A DNA stretch of 64,000 nucleotides from Streptomyces sp. NBRC 110611 (lineage in GTDB: Bacteria > Actinomycetota > Actinomycetes > Streptomycetales > Streptomycetaceae), in contig NZ_BBUY01000001.1 in assembly GCF_001590865.1 (NCBI RefSeq), forward strand, positions 490,866 through 554,865, given 5' to 3'. The notes under the pieces were generated by a model. That model saw only the letters and a list, made by a program, of their open reading frames with translations, had not been told where the DNA came from and ran no database searches. This document shows, in pieces, positions 1 to 7,961 of this stretch (positions are counted from its first letter, which is position 1; every line of letters starts with the position of its first letter). Position numbers and translations under genes: made by a program.

Positions 1-61
1 CGAGAAACCCCCACGGCGGGAAAGCCGACAACGTGGGAAGCCAGCCAAGCGCAGCGGATGG

Positions 62-712
62 TCAGGCCCACAGATCGGTGAGCGCGACGTCCAGGTCGGC
101 GAGGAGGCGACGGAGCAGCGGCAGGGACAGGCCGATGACATTGCCGGGGTCCCCGTCGATGCCGTCGATGAAGGGGGCGGAGCGGCCGTCGAGGGTGAAG
201 GCGCCGGCGACGTGGAGGGGCTCGCCGCTGGCGACGTACGCGGCGATCTCGGCGTCGGTGGGTTCGCCGAAGCGGACCGTGGTGGCCGCGGTGGCCGAGA
301 CCTGGCGGCCGGAGGCGGTGTCGATCACGCAGTGACCGGTCTGGAGGATGCCGGAGCGGCCGCGCATGGACTTCCAGCGGGCGGTGGCGTCCTCGGCGTC
401 GGCGGGCTTGCCGAGCGCCCGGCCGTCCAGCTCCAGGACCGAGTCGCAGCCGATGACCAGGGCGCCGGCGGCCTCCGGGCGGGCGGCGACCGCGGCGGCC
501 TTCTCCTCGGCCAGGACGCGGGCCAGCGCGCCGGGGGTGTCGGCGGTGGGCCCGTCCTCGTCCACCCCGCTGACGATCACCTCGGGGGAGAGCCCGGCCT
601 GGCGCAGCAGGCCCAGCCGCGCCGGGGACGCGGAGGCGAGGACGAGGCGGCGGGGGCCGGAAGAGGCGGCGGAGGGGGAAGGGGACTGGGGCTGTTCGGT
701 CATGTTCGCCAT
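62..712 (-). CDS. maf: Maf-like nucleotide pyrophosphatase
   Basis: A 216-residue protein of the Maf/HAM1-fold family, which hydrolyses non-canonical or modified nucleoside triphosphates and acts as a cytosolic house-cleaning enzyme. The N-terminal signature [14 protein letters not shown] is at about residues 23-36, followed by the SGVDED segment and the [10 protein letters not shown] segment carrying acidic catalytic residues. Length is normal for the family. No Shine-Dalgarno lies before ATG 712. ATG 700 (MTEQ) is an equally good start, and the first 20 residues are a Ser/Pro-rich extension outside the domain. Family assignment is firm; the exact substrate is not visible. Confidence 0.93.
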   Translation of the reverse strand: MANMTEQPQSPSPSAASSGPRRLVLASASPARLGLLRQAGLSPEVIVSGVDEDGPTADTPGALARVLAEEKAAAVAARPEAAGALVIGCDSVLELDGRALGKPADAEDATARWKSMRGRSGILQTGHCVIDTASGRQVSATAATTVRFGEPTDAEIAAYVASGEPLHVAGAFTLDGRSAPFIDGIDGDPGNVIGLSLPLLRRLLADLDVALTDLWA

Positions 713-814
713 GGTAGGAGAGGCCGTAAGAGGCCGTACTACGGGTGCGGCCGGAGTGCCTGGTGGGCGCCCCGGCCGTTGCCGTGTACTGCGGGTGTTC
801 TTGAGTTCCGTGGG

Positions 815-2293
815 TTACTTCTTCAGGACGGCTTCCATGACCGCCTTCGCGATCGGGCCGCCCAGCTTGCCGCCGGCGATTTCGGAGCGCTGGATGTCCA
901 TGTCCTTGGGGTCGACGAAGACCGCGACCGCGACGGGGGAGGTGCCGTCGGCCTGCTTGGCATAGGAGACGAACCAGGCGTAGGGGCGCTCGTCGTCCAC
1001 GTTGACGCCGTGCTGGGCGGTACCGGTCTTGCCGCCGACGGTCACACCGTCGATCTTGGCCTTGCCGGCGGTGCCCTTGTCGACCGTGTTCTCCATCATC
1101 TCCTGCACCTTCTTCGCGGTGTCGGCGGAGACGGCCTGGGACATCTGCTTGGGCTCGAACTTCTTGACCGTCGACAGGTCCGGGCCGCGGAGCTCGTCGA
1201 CGACGTGCGGCATCATCAGCTTGCCGTCGTTGGCGAGGGCGGCGGTGACCATCGCCATCTGCATCGGGGTGCTGGTCAGGCTGCCCTGGCCCATGCCGGT
1301 CAGCGCGGTCTGCGGCTTGTCGAGCTTCTCCGGGTAGAGGCTCTTGTTGGCCTTCAGGTCGCCCAGGTCCTTGTCGTAGACCTCCGAGTTGAAGCCGAAC
1401 TTCTCGGCCGTCTCGCGCATCTTGTCCTTGCCGACCTTGAGCGCGGTCTCGAGGAAGACGTTGTTGCAGGACCACTGCATACCGGTCTTGAGGGACCCGT
1501 TGACGCAGTCGGCGGTCTTCACATCGTTGGGAATCTTGGTGGTGCTCAGCGGCAGCTGGTACGGGACGGGGGAGTCGGTCTTGGCGTTGATGTCGGTGAT
1601 CACGCCGTGTTCCAGGGCCGCGGCGGCGGTGAGGATCTTGAACGTGGAGCCGGGCGCGTAGGTCTCGCGCAGCGCGCGGTTGCTCAGCGGCTTGTTCTCG
1701 TCCTTGTCGAGCTCGGCGAACTTTTTGGCGTCGCCCATGGCGGCGAAGGAGGACGGGTCGTACGAGGGCGTCGAGGCCATCGCGAGGACATTGCCGTTGC
1801 GGGGGTCGAGGGCGACCACGGCGCCCTTGGCCTTGAGCTTGGTCAGGGCGTCGTAGGCGGCCTTCTGGGCCTTGCCGTTGATGGTGGTGACGACGTCACC
1901 GCCGCGTGGCTTCTCGCCGGTGAGGATGTCCTTGGCGCGGTTGAGCGCGAGGCGGTCGTCCTTGCCGCTGAGCAGCTTGTTGTAGGTGCTTTCGAGGAAG
2001 GAGAAGCCGATGCCCTGGGAGGCGAAGCCGGTGATCGGCGCGTACATCGGGCCGTTCTTGTACGTCCGCTTGTACTTGAAGTCGCCGGGGGTGGTCGTGG
2101 AGTCGGTGATCGGCTTGCCGTCGACGATGATGTTGCCGCGCGGGTAGGAGTACGCCTCGATCTTGACCCGGCGGTTGTTGTCGTCGTTGGCGAGCTCGTC
2201 GGCCTGGACGAACTGGATCCAGGTCGCCCGCACCAGCAGGGCCAGAACCAGCACCCCGCAGAAGACGGCTATATGCCTCAGCGGCCTGTTCAT
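815..2293 (-). CDS. Class B penicillin-binding protein (transpeptidase)
   Basis: A 492-residue, membrane-anchored D,D-transpeptidase that cross-links peptidoglycan outside the cell. One N-terminal membrane segment (about residues 8-26) precedes a dimerisation/pedestal domain and the transpeptidase domain. All three active-site motifs are present: SxxK at S216-K219, SxN at S275-N277 and KTG at 422-424. The start is supported by GGGAG a few bases upstream. It stands alone, without the FtsW/RodA partner that often accompanies PbpA-type proteins, so its place in lateral-wall, septal or spore-wall synthesis cannot be read from context. Confidence 0.93.
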   Translation of the reverse strand: MNRPLRHIAVFCGVLVLALLVRATWIQFVQADELANDDNNRRVKIEAYSYPRGNIIVDGKPITDSTTTPGDFKYKRTYKNGPMYAPITGFASQGIGFSFLESTYNKLLSGKDDRLALNRAKDILTGEKPRGGDVVTTINGKAQKAAYDALTKLKAKGAVVALDPRNGNVLAMASTPSYDPSSFAAMGDAKKFAELDKDENKPLSNRALRETYAPGSTFKILTAAAALEHGVITDINAKTDSPVPYQLPLSTTKIPNDVKTADCVNGSLKTGMQWSCNNVFLETALKVGKDKMRETAEKFGFNSEVYDKDLGDLKANKSLYPEKLDKPQTALTGMGQGSLTSTPMQMAMVTAALANDGKLMMPHVVDELRGPDLSTVKKFEPKQMSQAVSADTAKKVQEMMENTVDKGTAGKAKIDGVTVGGKTGTAQHGVNVDDERPYAWFVSYAKQADGTSPVAVAVFVDPKDMDIQRSEIAGGKLGGPIAKAVMEAVLKK

Positions 2294-2444
2294 GTTCTCC
2301 CACTCCCCATCGGCAGCGCCGGTCCCGCGGCCCGCGGCCCGACGCCCGAATTGCGCTCTTCAAGAGTGAAAGATGCGTATCGGGCGGCTCTGGTTGCAAG
2401 GGCGAGGGGAACTGTGAGCGTCACCTCGTCTCGTCCGGCACGGA

Positions 2445-2573
2445 TTACCTGGCGGCGAGCAGGAGCATCAGCAGTACCGCGGCCACCGCCAGCACGATGC
2501 CCAGCCGGCGGAGCTTGGCCTGCACATCGCGCAGCTCCTCGGGCGGCTCATCGGGCGGATCGGACCACAGCAT
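2445..2573 (-). CDS. Small single-pass membrane protein (42 aa)
   Basis: A short reading frame of 43 codons including TAA. It has an AGGA Shine-Dalgarno about 7 bases upstream and strongly coding-like third-position GC. The product begins MLWSDPPDEPPEELRD, an acidic, proline-containing cytosolic head. A short basic linker (KLRRLG) and one hydrophobic helix of about 17 residues follow, ending in AAR. It lies 150 bp upstream of the penicillin-binding protein on the same strand and may share its transcript. I believe similar short proteins occur in other streptomycetes, but this is from memory. Function unknown. Confidence 0.62.
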   Translation of the reverse strand: MLWSDPPDEPPEELRDVQAKLRRLGIVLAVAAVLLMLLLAAR

Positions 2574-2597
2574 GCCTCGATCCTGTGCCCGCCACGC

Positions 2598-2635
2598 GCT
2601 GTAGCGCCTGAGTACGCGTACTCAGGCGCTACAGC
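2598..2635. repeat. 38-bp perfect palindrome, likely bidirectional terminator or operator
   Basis: Two 19-base arms, exactly complementary with no spacer, centred on ACGCGT at 2616/2617. It lies about 100 bp downstream of accE and 25 bp upstream of the 42-aa protein gene. No T-tract follows on either strand, which is common for actinobacterial terminators. A dimeric-repressor operator is the alternative. Confidence 0.6.
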
Positions 2636-2737
2636 CCGAAGGACTAGTCATTGCATTATGCATCGATTTGACCCGGGACCCGACGGGCCGGACGGCCGGA
2701 CAAGGTCGACGGGCAGGCCGCGGACAAGGCCGACGGG

Positions 2738-2950
2738 TCAGCGCGGCCAGAAGCTCGTCCGCCAGGCCCGCGGCCCCGGGTGCGGCAGCCGCGCCCGGGC
2801 CGGAACCGTGGCTGCCGGATCCGACCACTCGCTGCCGTGATCCGGGCTCCCCGGGGCGACGGCGGTCACCGCTGCCGCCCGGGCCCGCACCACCGCCAGT
2901 GCGGCGGCCAGCTCCTCCGGCGTGGGATTGCCCCGTACAACCTTGATCAT
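2738..2950 (-). CDS. accE: Acyl-CoA carboxylase epsilon subunit
   Basis: A 70-residue protein starting MIKVVRGNPTPEELAAAL, the hallmark N-terminus of the small epsilon subunit of actinobacterial acyl-CoA carboxylases. These subunits bind and stimulate the alpha-beta complex. The start at 2950 is fixed by AAGGAGG 8 bases upstream. It follows pccB on the same strand after 79 bp, so the two are probably co-transcribed. The C-terminal half is Ala/Pro/Arg-rich and low in complexity, as is usual for this fast-evolving subunit. The biotin-carrying alpha subunit is not in the window. Confidence 0.9.
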   Translation of the reverse strand: MIKVVRGNPTPEELAAALAVVRARAAAVTAVAPGSPDHGSEWSDPAATVPARARLPHPGPRAWRTSFWPR

Positions 2951-2978
2951 CGAGAAGGCCTCCTTCGCTGACCCTGAT

Positions 2979-3022
2979 CCCCTGATCCCCCGACCCCCTG
3001 ATTCCCTCATTCCCTCATTCCC
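2979..3022. repeat. Degenerate 8-10 bp tandem repeats between pccB and accE
   Basis: On the minus strand the gap reads as successive units of the form GGGAATGA or GGGGATCA. About five units fill most of the 79 bp between the two cistrons. They look like slippage products rather than a regulatory hairpin. Confidence 0.5.
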
Positions 3023-3029
3023 GCGTCCC

Positions 3030-4619
3030 TCAGAGCGGGATGTTGCCGTGCTTCTTCGGCGGCAGGGCCTCCCGCTTGGTGCGCAGCGCGCGCAGCCCCC
3101 GGACGATGTGCCGGCGCGTCTCGGACGGCACGATCACCGCGTCGATGTAGCCGCGCTCGGCCGCCTCGTACGGGTTCAGCAGGGCGTCCTCGTACTCCTG
3201 GATCAGCTCCTGGCGTCGTGCGTCCTGCGCGGCCGGGTCGTCGATCTCGGCCAGCGTGCGACGGTGCAGGATGTTCACCGCGCCCTGCGCGCCCATCACC
3301 GCGATCTGCGCCGTCGGCCAGGCCAGGTTCAGGTCCGCGCCGAGGTGCTTGGAGCCCATGACGTCGTACGCGCCGCCGAACGCCTTGCGGGTGATGACGG
3401 TGATCAGCGGGACCGTGGCCTCCGCATACGCGTAGATCAGCTTGGCGCCGCGCCGGATGATCCCGTCGTACTCCTGGTCCGTACCGGGGAGGAAGCCGGG
3501 GACGTCCACGAAGGTCAGCACGGGGATGTTGTACGCGTCGCAGGTCCGCACAAAGCGGGCGGCCTTCTCGCTGGCCTTGATGTCCAGGGTGCCGGCGAAC
3601 TGCATCGGCTGGTTGGCGACCACGCCGACCGAGTGGCCCTCGACCCGCCCGAAGCCGGTGACGATGTTCGGTGCGAACAGTGCCTGGGTCTCCAGGAATT
3701 CGCCGTCGTCCAGGACGTGCTCGATCGCCGTGATCATGTCGTACGGCTGGTTGGCCGAGTCCGGGACCAGGGTGTCCAGCTCGCGGTCGTGGTCCGAGGT
3801 CGCGAGGTCCGCCTCCTCGGGGAAGACCGGCGGCTCGGAGAGGTTGTTGGACGGCAGGTAGGACAGCAGGCCCTTGACGTACTCGATGGCGTCCTTCTCG
3901 TCGCCCGACATGTGGTGCGCCACGCCCGAGGTGGTGTTGTGGGTGCGCGCCCCGCCCAGCTCCTCGAAGCCGACGTCCTCGCCCGTGACGGTCTTGATGA
4001 CGTCCGGGCCGGTGATGAACATATGCGAGGTCTGGTCGACCATGACCGTGAAGTCGGTGATGGCGGGGGAGTAGACCGCGCCGCCCGCGCACGGGCCGAC
4101 GATCAGGCTGATCTGCGGGATCACCCCCGAGGCGTGGGTGTTACGGCGGAAGATCTCGCCGTACATGCCCAGCGAGACCACGCCCTCCTGGATGCGCGCG
4201 CCGCCGGAGTCGTTGATGCCGACGACCGGGCAGCCGGTCTTCAGCGCGAAGTCCATCACCTTGACGATCTTCTCGCCGAAGACACCGCCGAGCGCGCCGC
4301 CGAAGACCGTGAAGTCCTGGGAGAAGACCGCCACCGGGCGTCCGTCGACGGTGCCGTAGCCGGTCACCACGCCGTCGCCGTACGGGCGGCTGCGCTCCAT
4401 CCCGAAGCTGGTCGACCGGTGCCGGGCGAATTCGTCCAGCTCGACGAACGAGCCCTCGTCCAGCAGCAGATCGATACGCTCACGCGCCGTCAGTTTGCCC
4501 TTGGCGTGCTGCTTTTCCACCGCGCGGGCGGAACCGGCGTGCGTGGCCTCCTCGATCCGGCGCTGCAGATCGGCCAGTTTGCCCGCGGTGGTGTGGATGT
4601 TTGCTTCCGGCTCGGACAT
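3030..4619 (-). CDS. pccB: Propionyl-/acyl-CoA carboxylase carboxyltransferase beta subunit
   Basis: A 529-residue biotin-dependent carboxyltransferase that carboxylates propionyl-CoA (and perhaps acetyl-CoA) to supply methylmalonyl-CoA or malonyl-CoA for lipid and polyketide synthesis. It shows the two crotonase-like halves, with oxyanion-hole glycines at [12 protein letters not shown] (135-146) and [13 protein letters not shown] (413-425). D419 in the second motif corresponds to the specificity-setting Asp422 described for S. coelicolor PccB, favouring propionyl-CoA. It is followed by accE and divergent from birA, which modifies its biotin-carrier partner. The start at 4619 leaves a full-length family N-terminus. 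Confidence 0.95.
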   Translation of the reverse strand: MSEPEANIHTTAGKLADLQRRIEEATHAGSARAVEKQHAKGKLTARERIDLLLDEGSFVELDEFARHRSTSFGMERSRPYGDGVVTGYGTVDGRPVAVFSQDFTVFGGALGGVFGEKIVKVMDFALKTGCPVVGINDSGGARIQEGVVSLGMYGEIFRRNTHASGVIPQISLIVGPCAGGAVYSPAITDFTVMVDQTSHMFITGPDVIKTVTGEDVGFEELGGARTHNTTSGVAHHMSGDEKDAIEYVKGLLSYLPSNNLSEPPVFPEEADLATSDHDRELDTLVPDSANQPYDMITAIEHVLDDGEFLETQALFAPNIVTGFGRVEGHSVGVVANQPMQFAGTLDIKASEKAARFVRTCDAYNIPVLTFVDVPGFLPGTDQEYDGIIRRGAKLIYAYAEATVPLITVITRKAFGGAYDVMGSKHLGADLNLAWPTAQIAVMGAQGAVNILHRRTLAEIDDPAAQDARRQELIQEYEDALLNPYEAAERGYIDAVIVPSETRRHIVRGLRALRTKREALPPKKHGNIPL

Positions 4620-4732
4620 CGGGATGCGGCTCCTGCTCGTCCTGGACTGACTGCGCGTACTGAGGGTGGTACGGGCCTGTACTGCTCGTACTCGGGTCGT
4701 ACGGGCGCGGGGAGCGCCGTACGGGTGTGACG

Positions 4733-4818
4733 GGTACTGCGGGTACTGAAGTCTTTGCGGGTGCTGCGGGTGCTGCGGGGTGTTGTGGGTGTTGCGAGTG
4801 CTGCGGGGTGCTGAGGTG
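4733..4818. repeat. Degenerate 9-bp tandem repeats in the pccB-birA divergent region
   Basis: About nine copies of a unit close to TGCGGGTGC fill the centre of the 289-bp intergenic region. The pccB promoter must lie in or beside them. The birA promoter lies beyond them at 4897-4902. Confidence 0.6.
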
Positions 4819-4896
4819 ATGAAGTCGTGCGGATTGGCTACCGCTTCGTAGCGTATCGGCGGGACTGCTCAGCGGCACTGCGTCGTTGGCCACACC

Positions 4897-4902
4897 TAGG
4901 CT
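4897..4902 (+). promoter_or_regulatory. -10 hexamer of a leaderless birA promoter
   Basis: TAGGCT ends 6 bases before the ATG at 4909, and no Shine-Dalgarno is present. Transcription would begin at the start codon. No clear -35 is visible. Confidence 0.5.
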
Positions 4903-4908
4903 GGCCCC

Positions 4909-5787
4909 ATGACCCCTCAACCACCGGGAAACCGGGACAAAGAAGCCGGCCGCTGGAGCGATCTGGGCCGCCCTCCGCTGAACGTCGCCGCGCTCCGCCG
5001 GGCCCTGGTGCGCCCCGGGAGCCTGTGGAGCGTCGTGGACGTCGTTCCCGCCACCGGCTCCACCAACACCGACCTGGCGGCCCGGGCGGCCAAGGGTGAG
5101 CCCGAGGGCGCCGTCCTGGTGGCCGAGGAACAGTCCGCCGGCCGGGGCCGCCTCGACCGGACCTGGTCGGCGCCCCCGCGCTCGGGGCTCTTCTTCTCCG
5201 TCTACCTCACGCCGCGCGTCCCCCAGGAGCGCTGGGGCTGGCTCCCGCTGCTCGCCGGCGTCGCCACCGCCACCGCGCTGTCCCGTACGGCCGGTGTCGA
5301 CACCGCGCTCAAGTGGCCGAATGACGTCCTGGTCACGGTCGGGGGAGAGGAACGCAAGACCGGCGGCATCCTCGCCGAACGCGCCGGCGAGGGTGTGGTC
5401 ATCGGCATCGGCCTGAACGTCAGCCTGACCGCCGCCGAACTCCCCGTCCCCACCGCGGGCTCGCTGGCCCTGGCCGGTGCCGTCACCACCGACCGTGATC
5501 CGTTGCTGCGCGCCGTCCTGCGCTCTCTGGAGCACTGGTACGGCGAGTGGCAGACGGCCGACGGTGACCCCGCCGCCAGTGGTCTTCAGGAGACCTACGC
5601 GGCGGGCTGCGCGACCCTGGGCCGCTCGGTGCGCGCCGAACTCCCGGGGGACCGGCAGCTCGTCGGGGAGGCCGTCGCCATCGATGGCGACGGCCGCCTC
5701 GTCCTGGCCACTGCGGACGGCGTACAGCAGCCCGTCGGAGCGGGCGACATCATCCATCTCCGGCCGGCACGGGGAACCGCTCCGTGA
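4909..5787 (+). CDS. birA: Biotin-[acetyl-CoA-carboxylase] ligase
   Basis: A 292-residue biotin protein ligase that activates biotin with ATP and attaches it to the carrier lysine of acyl-CoA carboxylases. The central catalytic domain carries the biotinyl-AMP loop GRGRLDRTW and the KWPNDVLV segment. A short C-terminal SH3-like domain follows. There is no N-terminal helix-turn-helix, so this is a monofunctional ligase rather than a BirA repressor. It is divergent from pccB-accE, whose complex it serves. The ATG has no ribosome-binding site and sits 6 bases after a -10 box, so the mRNA is probably leaderless. Confidence 0.94.
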   Translation: MTPQPPGNRDKEAGRWSDLGRPPLNVAALRRALVRPGSLWSVVDVVPATGSTNTDLAARAAKGEPEGAVLVAEEQSAGRGRLDRTWSAPPRSGLFFSVYLTPRVPQERWGWLPLLAGVATATALSRTAGVDTALKWPNDVLVTVGGEERKTGGILAERAGEGVVIGIGLNVSLTAAELPVPTAGSLALAGAVTTDRDPLLRAVLRSLEHWYGEWQTADGDPAASGLQETYAAGCATLGRSVRAELPGDRQLVGEAVAIDGDGRLVLATADGVQQPVGAGDIIHLRPARGTAP

Positions 5788-6361
5788 GGAAGCGCCCCCT
5801 GGAGGGGGTCTTGGTGGGGTCTCGGGAGAGAGGGAGCGCCCCTTCGTGCTCCCCGGTGCCGGTGAGTCTCCCCGTGTGAGCCCCCGGCGCCGGCGTTGCT
5901 CCTCCTGAGCCCCGGGTGCCGGGAGATGAGCCCCGGGTGCCAGGGGACGCCCCTTGTGAGCCCTGGGTGCTGACGGGTGGTGGCCCCGACCATGTCCGGT
6001 CAGGGCGAGCGTGTCCCCGTGGGCGAGCGTATCCCCCCGTGGGCGGGCGTGTGCTCGTCAGGGCGAAGCAGGGCTGAGTGCGGCAGGGCTGAGTGCGGCG
6101 AGAGGGGCGAGCGGTGCGAGTCACGGGAATACCGCCCGACCCCCGCCGGTTGTGGCCCCGCAGGGGGCGCTCGCAACCCCTACGGGATCTGTTCGACCGC
6201 CCCCTAGGGGAAGCGTTCGCATCTCTTCCGTGGTCAGGGCCGGTATATGAGAGTGAGCCAGAGCACACCTGCCGTATCGTTGAGGCCGTCCGTCAGGGAG
6301 CGGACGACCGGCGAGACGTGATCGGAAGGGCAGTGCGCAGGGATCGGACAGGGAGCGGCCG
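5788..6361. other. 574-bp gene-free region upstream of cya
   Basis: I see no credible gene. Bases 5860-5990 hold degenerate direct repeats of a GAGCCCCGGGTGCCGG type, and 6000-6115 another G/C-skewed repetitive stretch. Bases 6125-6210 hold the first copy of the two-copy promoter-like element described separately. The last 150 bp lead to the GTG of cya with GGGAG upstream. Confidence 0.6.
6125..6210 (+). promoter_or_regulatory. Dispersed promoter-like element, copy 1 (upstream of cya)
   Basis: An element of about 86 bp matching 25234-25320 (minus strand) at 64 of 80 ungapped positions. It starts with GGGAAT (6125-6130), an 18-base poorly conserved spacer, then GTT (6149-6151), the form of a SigR-type ECF promoter. 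Downstream, 6185-6199 (GGATCTGTTCGACCG) is identical in both copies. The 3' end carries a small C/G-rich inverted repeat around CCCCTAGGGG. It points toward cya, whose start is 150 bp downstream. Confidence 0.6.
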
Positions 6362-7696
6362 GTGACCGCTGACGACTCGGGCGCCGGCCCGCGCGACGTG
6401 GACACCGAGGGCGAGGCCGCACACGACGCCCCCGGGGGCGATCCGGCGGAGGCCGGCGAGGAGACCGTACGCGACGCCCCTGCGGGCGACTCGGCGGGCG
6501 ACTCGGCGGAGGCCGGTGACGAGGGCGTACGCGACGCCCCTGCGGGTGATCCGGCGGCAGCCGGTGACGAGAGGGACGAAGGCGCCGAAGGCACCGAGGG
6601 AGACGAAGGCGACGAGGGCGCCGAGGGAGATGTAGGCGCCGAAGGCGACGACGACAGCATCGCGATTCGGCTCGAACAACTCATCCTCGGTGCCGACCGC
6701 CGCTATACGCCGTTCCAGGCGGCCCGCAGCGCCGGCGTCTCGATGGACCTCGCGGCGCGCTTCTGGCGGGCCATGGGATTCGCCGACATCGGCCAGGTCA
6801 AGGCGCTCACCGAGGCCGATGTGCTGGCTCTGCGCCGGCTCGCCGGTCTGGTCGAGGCCGGGCTGCTCAGTGAGGCCATGGCCGTGCAGGTCGCCCGGTC
6901 CACGGGTCAGACCACCGCCCGCCTCGCCGACTGGCAGATCGACTCCTTCCTGGAGGGGCTCACCGAGCCCCAGGACTCCGGCCTGACCCGTACGGAGATC
7001 ACCTATCCGCTGGTCGAGCTGCTCCTGCCCGAGCTGGAGGAGTTCCTCGTGTACGTCTGGCGGCGCCAGCTCGCCGCCGCCACCGGCCGGGTCGTACAGG
7101 CCCAGGACGATGCCGAGATGGTCGACCGCCGGCTCGCCGTCGGCTTCGCCGACCTGGTGGGCTTCACCCGTCTGACCCGCCGCCTAGAGGAGGAGGAACT
7201 GGGCGAGCTGGTCGAGGCGTTCGAGACCACCGCCGCGGATCTGGTGGCCGCGCACGGCGGCCGGCTGATCAAGACCCTCGGCGACGAGGTCCTCTTCTCC
7301 GCGGACGACGCCGGTATCGCCGCCGAGATCGGGCTGCGGCTGATCGAGACGCTGGCCCATGACGAGACGATGCCCGAGCTGCGGGTCGGCATCGCGTTCG
7401 GCACGGTCGCGACCCGCATGGGCGATGTCTTCGGTACGACCGTCAACCTGGCCAGTCGGCTGACGTCGATAGCGCCCAAGGACACCGTGCTGGTGGACGA
7501 GGCGTTCGCGGAGGAACTGGGCCGGACCGGTGATGCCCCGGTCTCCGAGGCGGACGCGGCGGCCGCGCAGAAGGCCGCCGAGGAGGGCATCGGCGCCGAG
7601 CCGCCGCCCTACCGCTTCGCCCTGCAGCCGATGTGGCAGCGGCCGGTGCGTGGTCTGGGCGTCGTGGAGCCGTGGCTGCTGACGCGGAGGGACTGA
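6362..7696 (+). CDS. cya: Class III adenylate cyclase with N-terminal regulatory domain
   Basis: A 444-residue soluble cyclase making cAMP from ATP. The first 95 residues are an acidic, repetitive Ala/Gly/Asp/Glu tract with two near-identical copies of a VRDAPAGD unit. Residues of about 100-200 resemble the regulatory domain of the pH-sensing mycobacterial cyclase Rv1264. The catalytic domain follows, with metal ligands D264 (FADLVGFT) and D308 (LGDEV), adenine-specifying K304 and D355, and transition-state residues N362 and R366. All are intact, so it should be an active ATP cyclase. The GTG start has GGGAG 6 bases upstream. Neighbouring genes do not form an operon with it. Confidence 0.93.
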   Translation: MTADDSGAGPRDVDTEGEAAHDAPGGDPAEAGEETVRDAPAGDSAGDSAEAGDEGVRDAPAGDPAAAGDERDEGAEGTEGDEGDEGAEGDVGAEGDDDSIAIRLEQLILGADRRYTPFQAARSAGVSMDLAARFWRAMGFADIGQVKALTEADVLALRRLAGLVEAGLLSEAMAVQVARSTGQTTARLADWQIDSFLEGLTEPQDSGLTRTEITYPLVELLLPELEEFLVYVWRRQLAAATGRVVQAQDDAEMVDRRLAVGFADLVGFTRLTRRLEEEELGELVEAFETTAADLVAAHGGRLIKTLGDEVLFSADDAGIAAEIGLRLIETLAHDETMPELRVGIAFGTVATRMGDVFGTTVNLASRLTSIAPKDTVLVDEAFAEELGRTGDAPVSEADAAAAQKAAEEGIGAEPPPYRFALQPMWQRPVRGLGVVEPWLLTRRD

Positions 7697-7699
7697 TGA

Positions 7700-7860
7700 C
7701 GGATCCCGTCCGTCCCGGCCCTGGTGCTCCGCCCCGTCCCACTGATCCTGGGCCCCCTGATCCTGGGCCCCACCGGTCGTGGGCCCCGCTGGTCGTGGGC
7801 CTCGCCGGTCGTGGATCCCGCTGGTCCAGCTGGTCTCGTCCGGTTGGTCTCGTCCGGCCG
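7700..7860. repeat. Short tandem repeats downstream of cya
   Basis: Two copies of a 15-bp unit (CTGATCCTGGGCCCC) are followed by three of a 16-bp unit (near CCGGTCGTGGGCCCCG) and then GGTCTCGTCC-type repeats. The region separates cya from the hydratase gene and has no gene. Confidence 0.6.
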
Positions 7861-7881
7861 GTCCCGTCCTGTTGCTGCGGG

Positions 7882-7918
7882 CGTTGACCTGACATGATCC
7901 CCATCAGCCAGGTCAACG
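7882..7918. promoter_or_regulatory. Inverted repeat upstream of the enoyl-CoA hydratase gene
   Basis: CGTTGACCTG and CAGGTCAACG are exactly complementary and separated by 17 bases. They lie 44-80 bp before the hydratase start. AACGTTCGTTAAC follows directly. Position and symmetry suggest a repressor operator, for example for a TetR-type fatty-acid regulator not present in the window; a stem-loop is the alternative. Confidence 0.35.
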
Positions 7919-7961
7919 TTCGTTAACAAGGGCAGTGAACAGGGACATCAGGGAGGGCACT

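Noticed and set aside
212..2611. 799-codon open frame opposite maf and the penicillin-binding protein gene
   Set aside because: It is antisense to two well-supported genes and has the Gly/Val/Asp/Leu-rich composition typical of opposite-strand frames in high-GC DNA. No start signal or domain.
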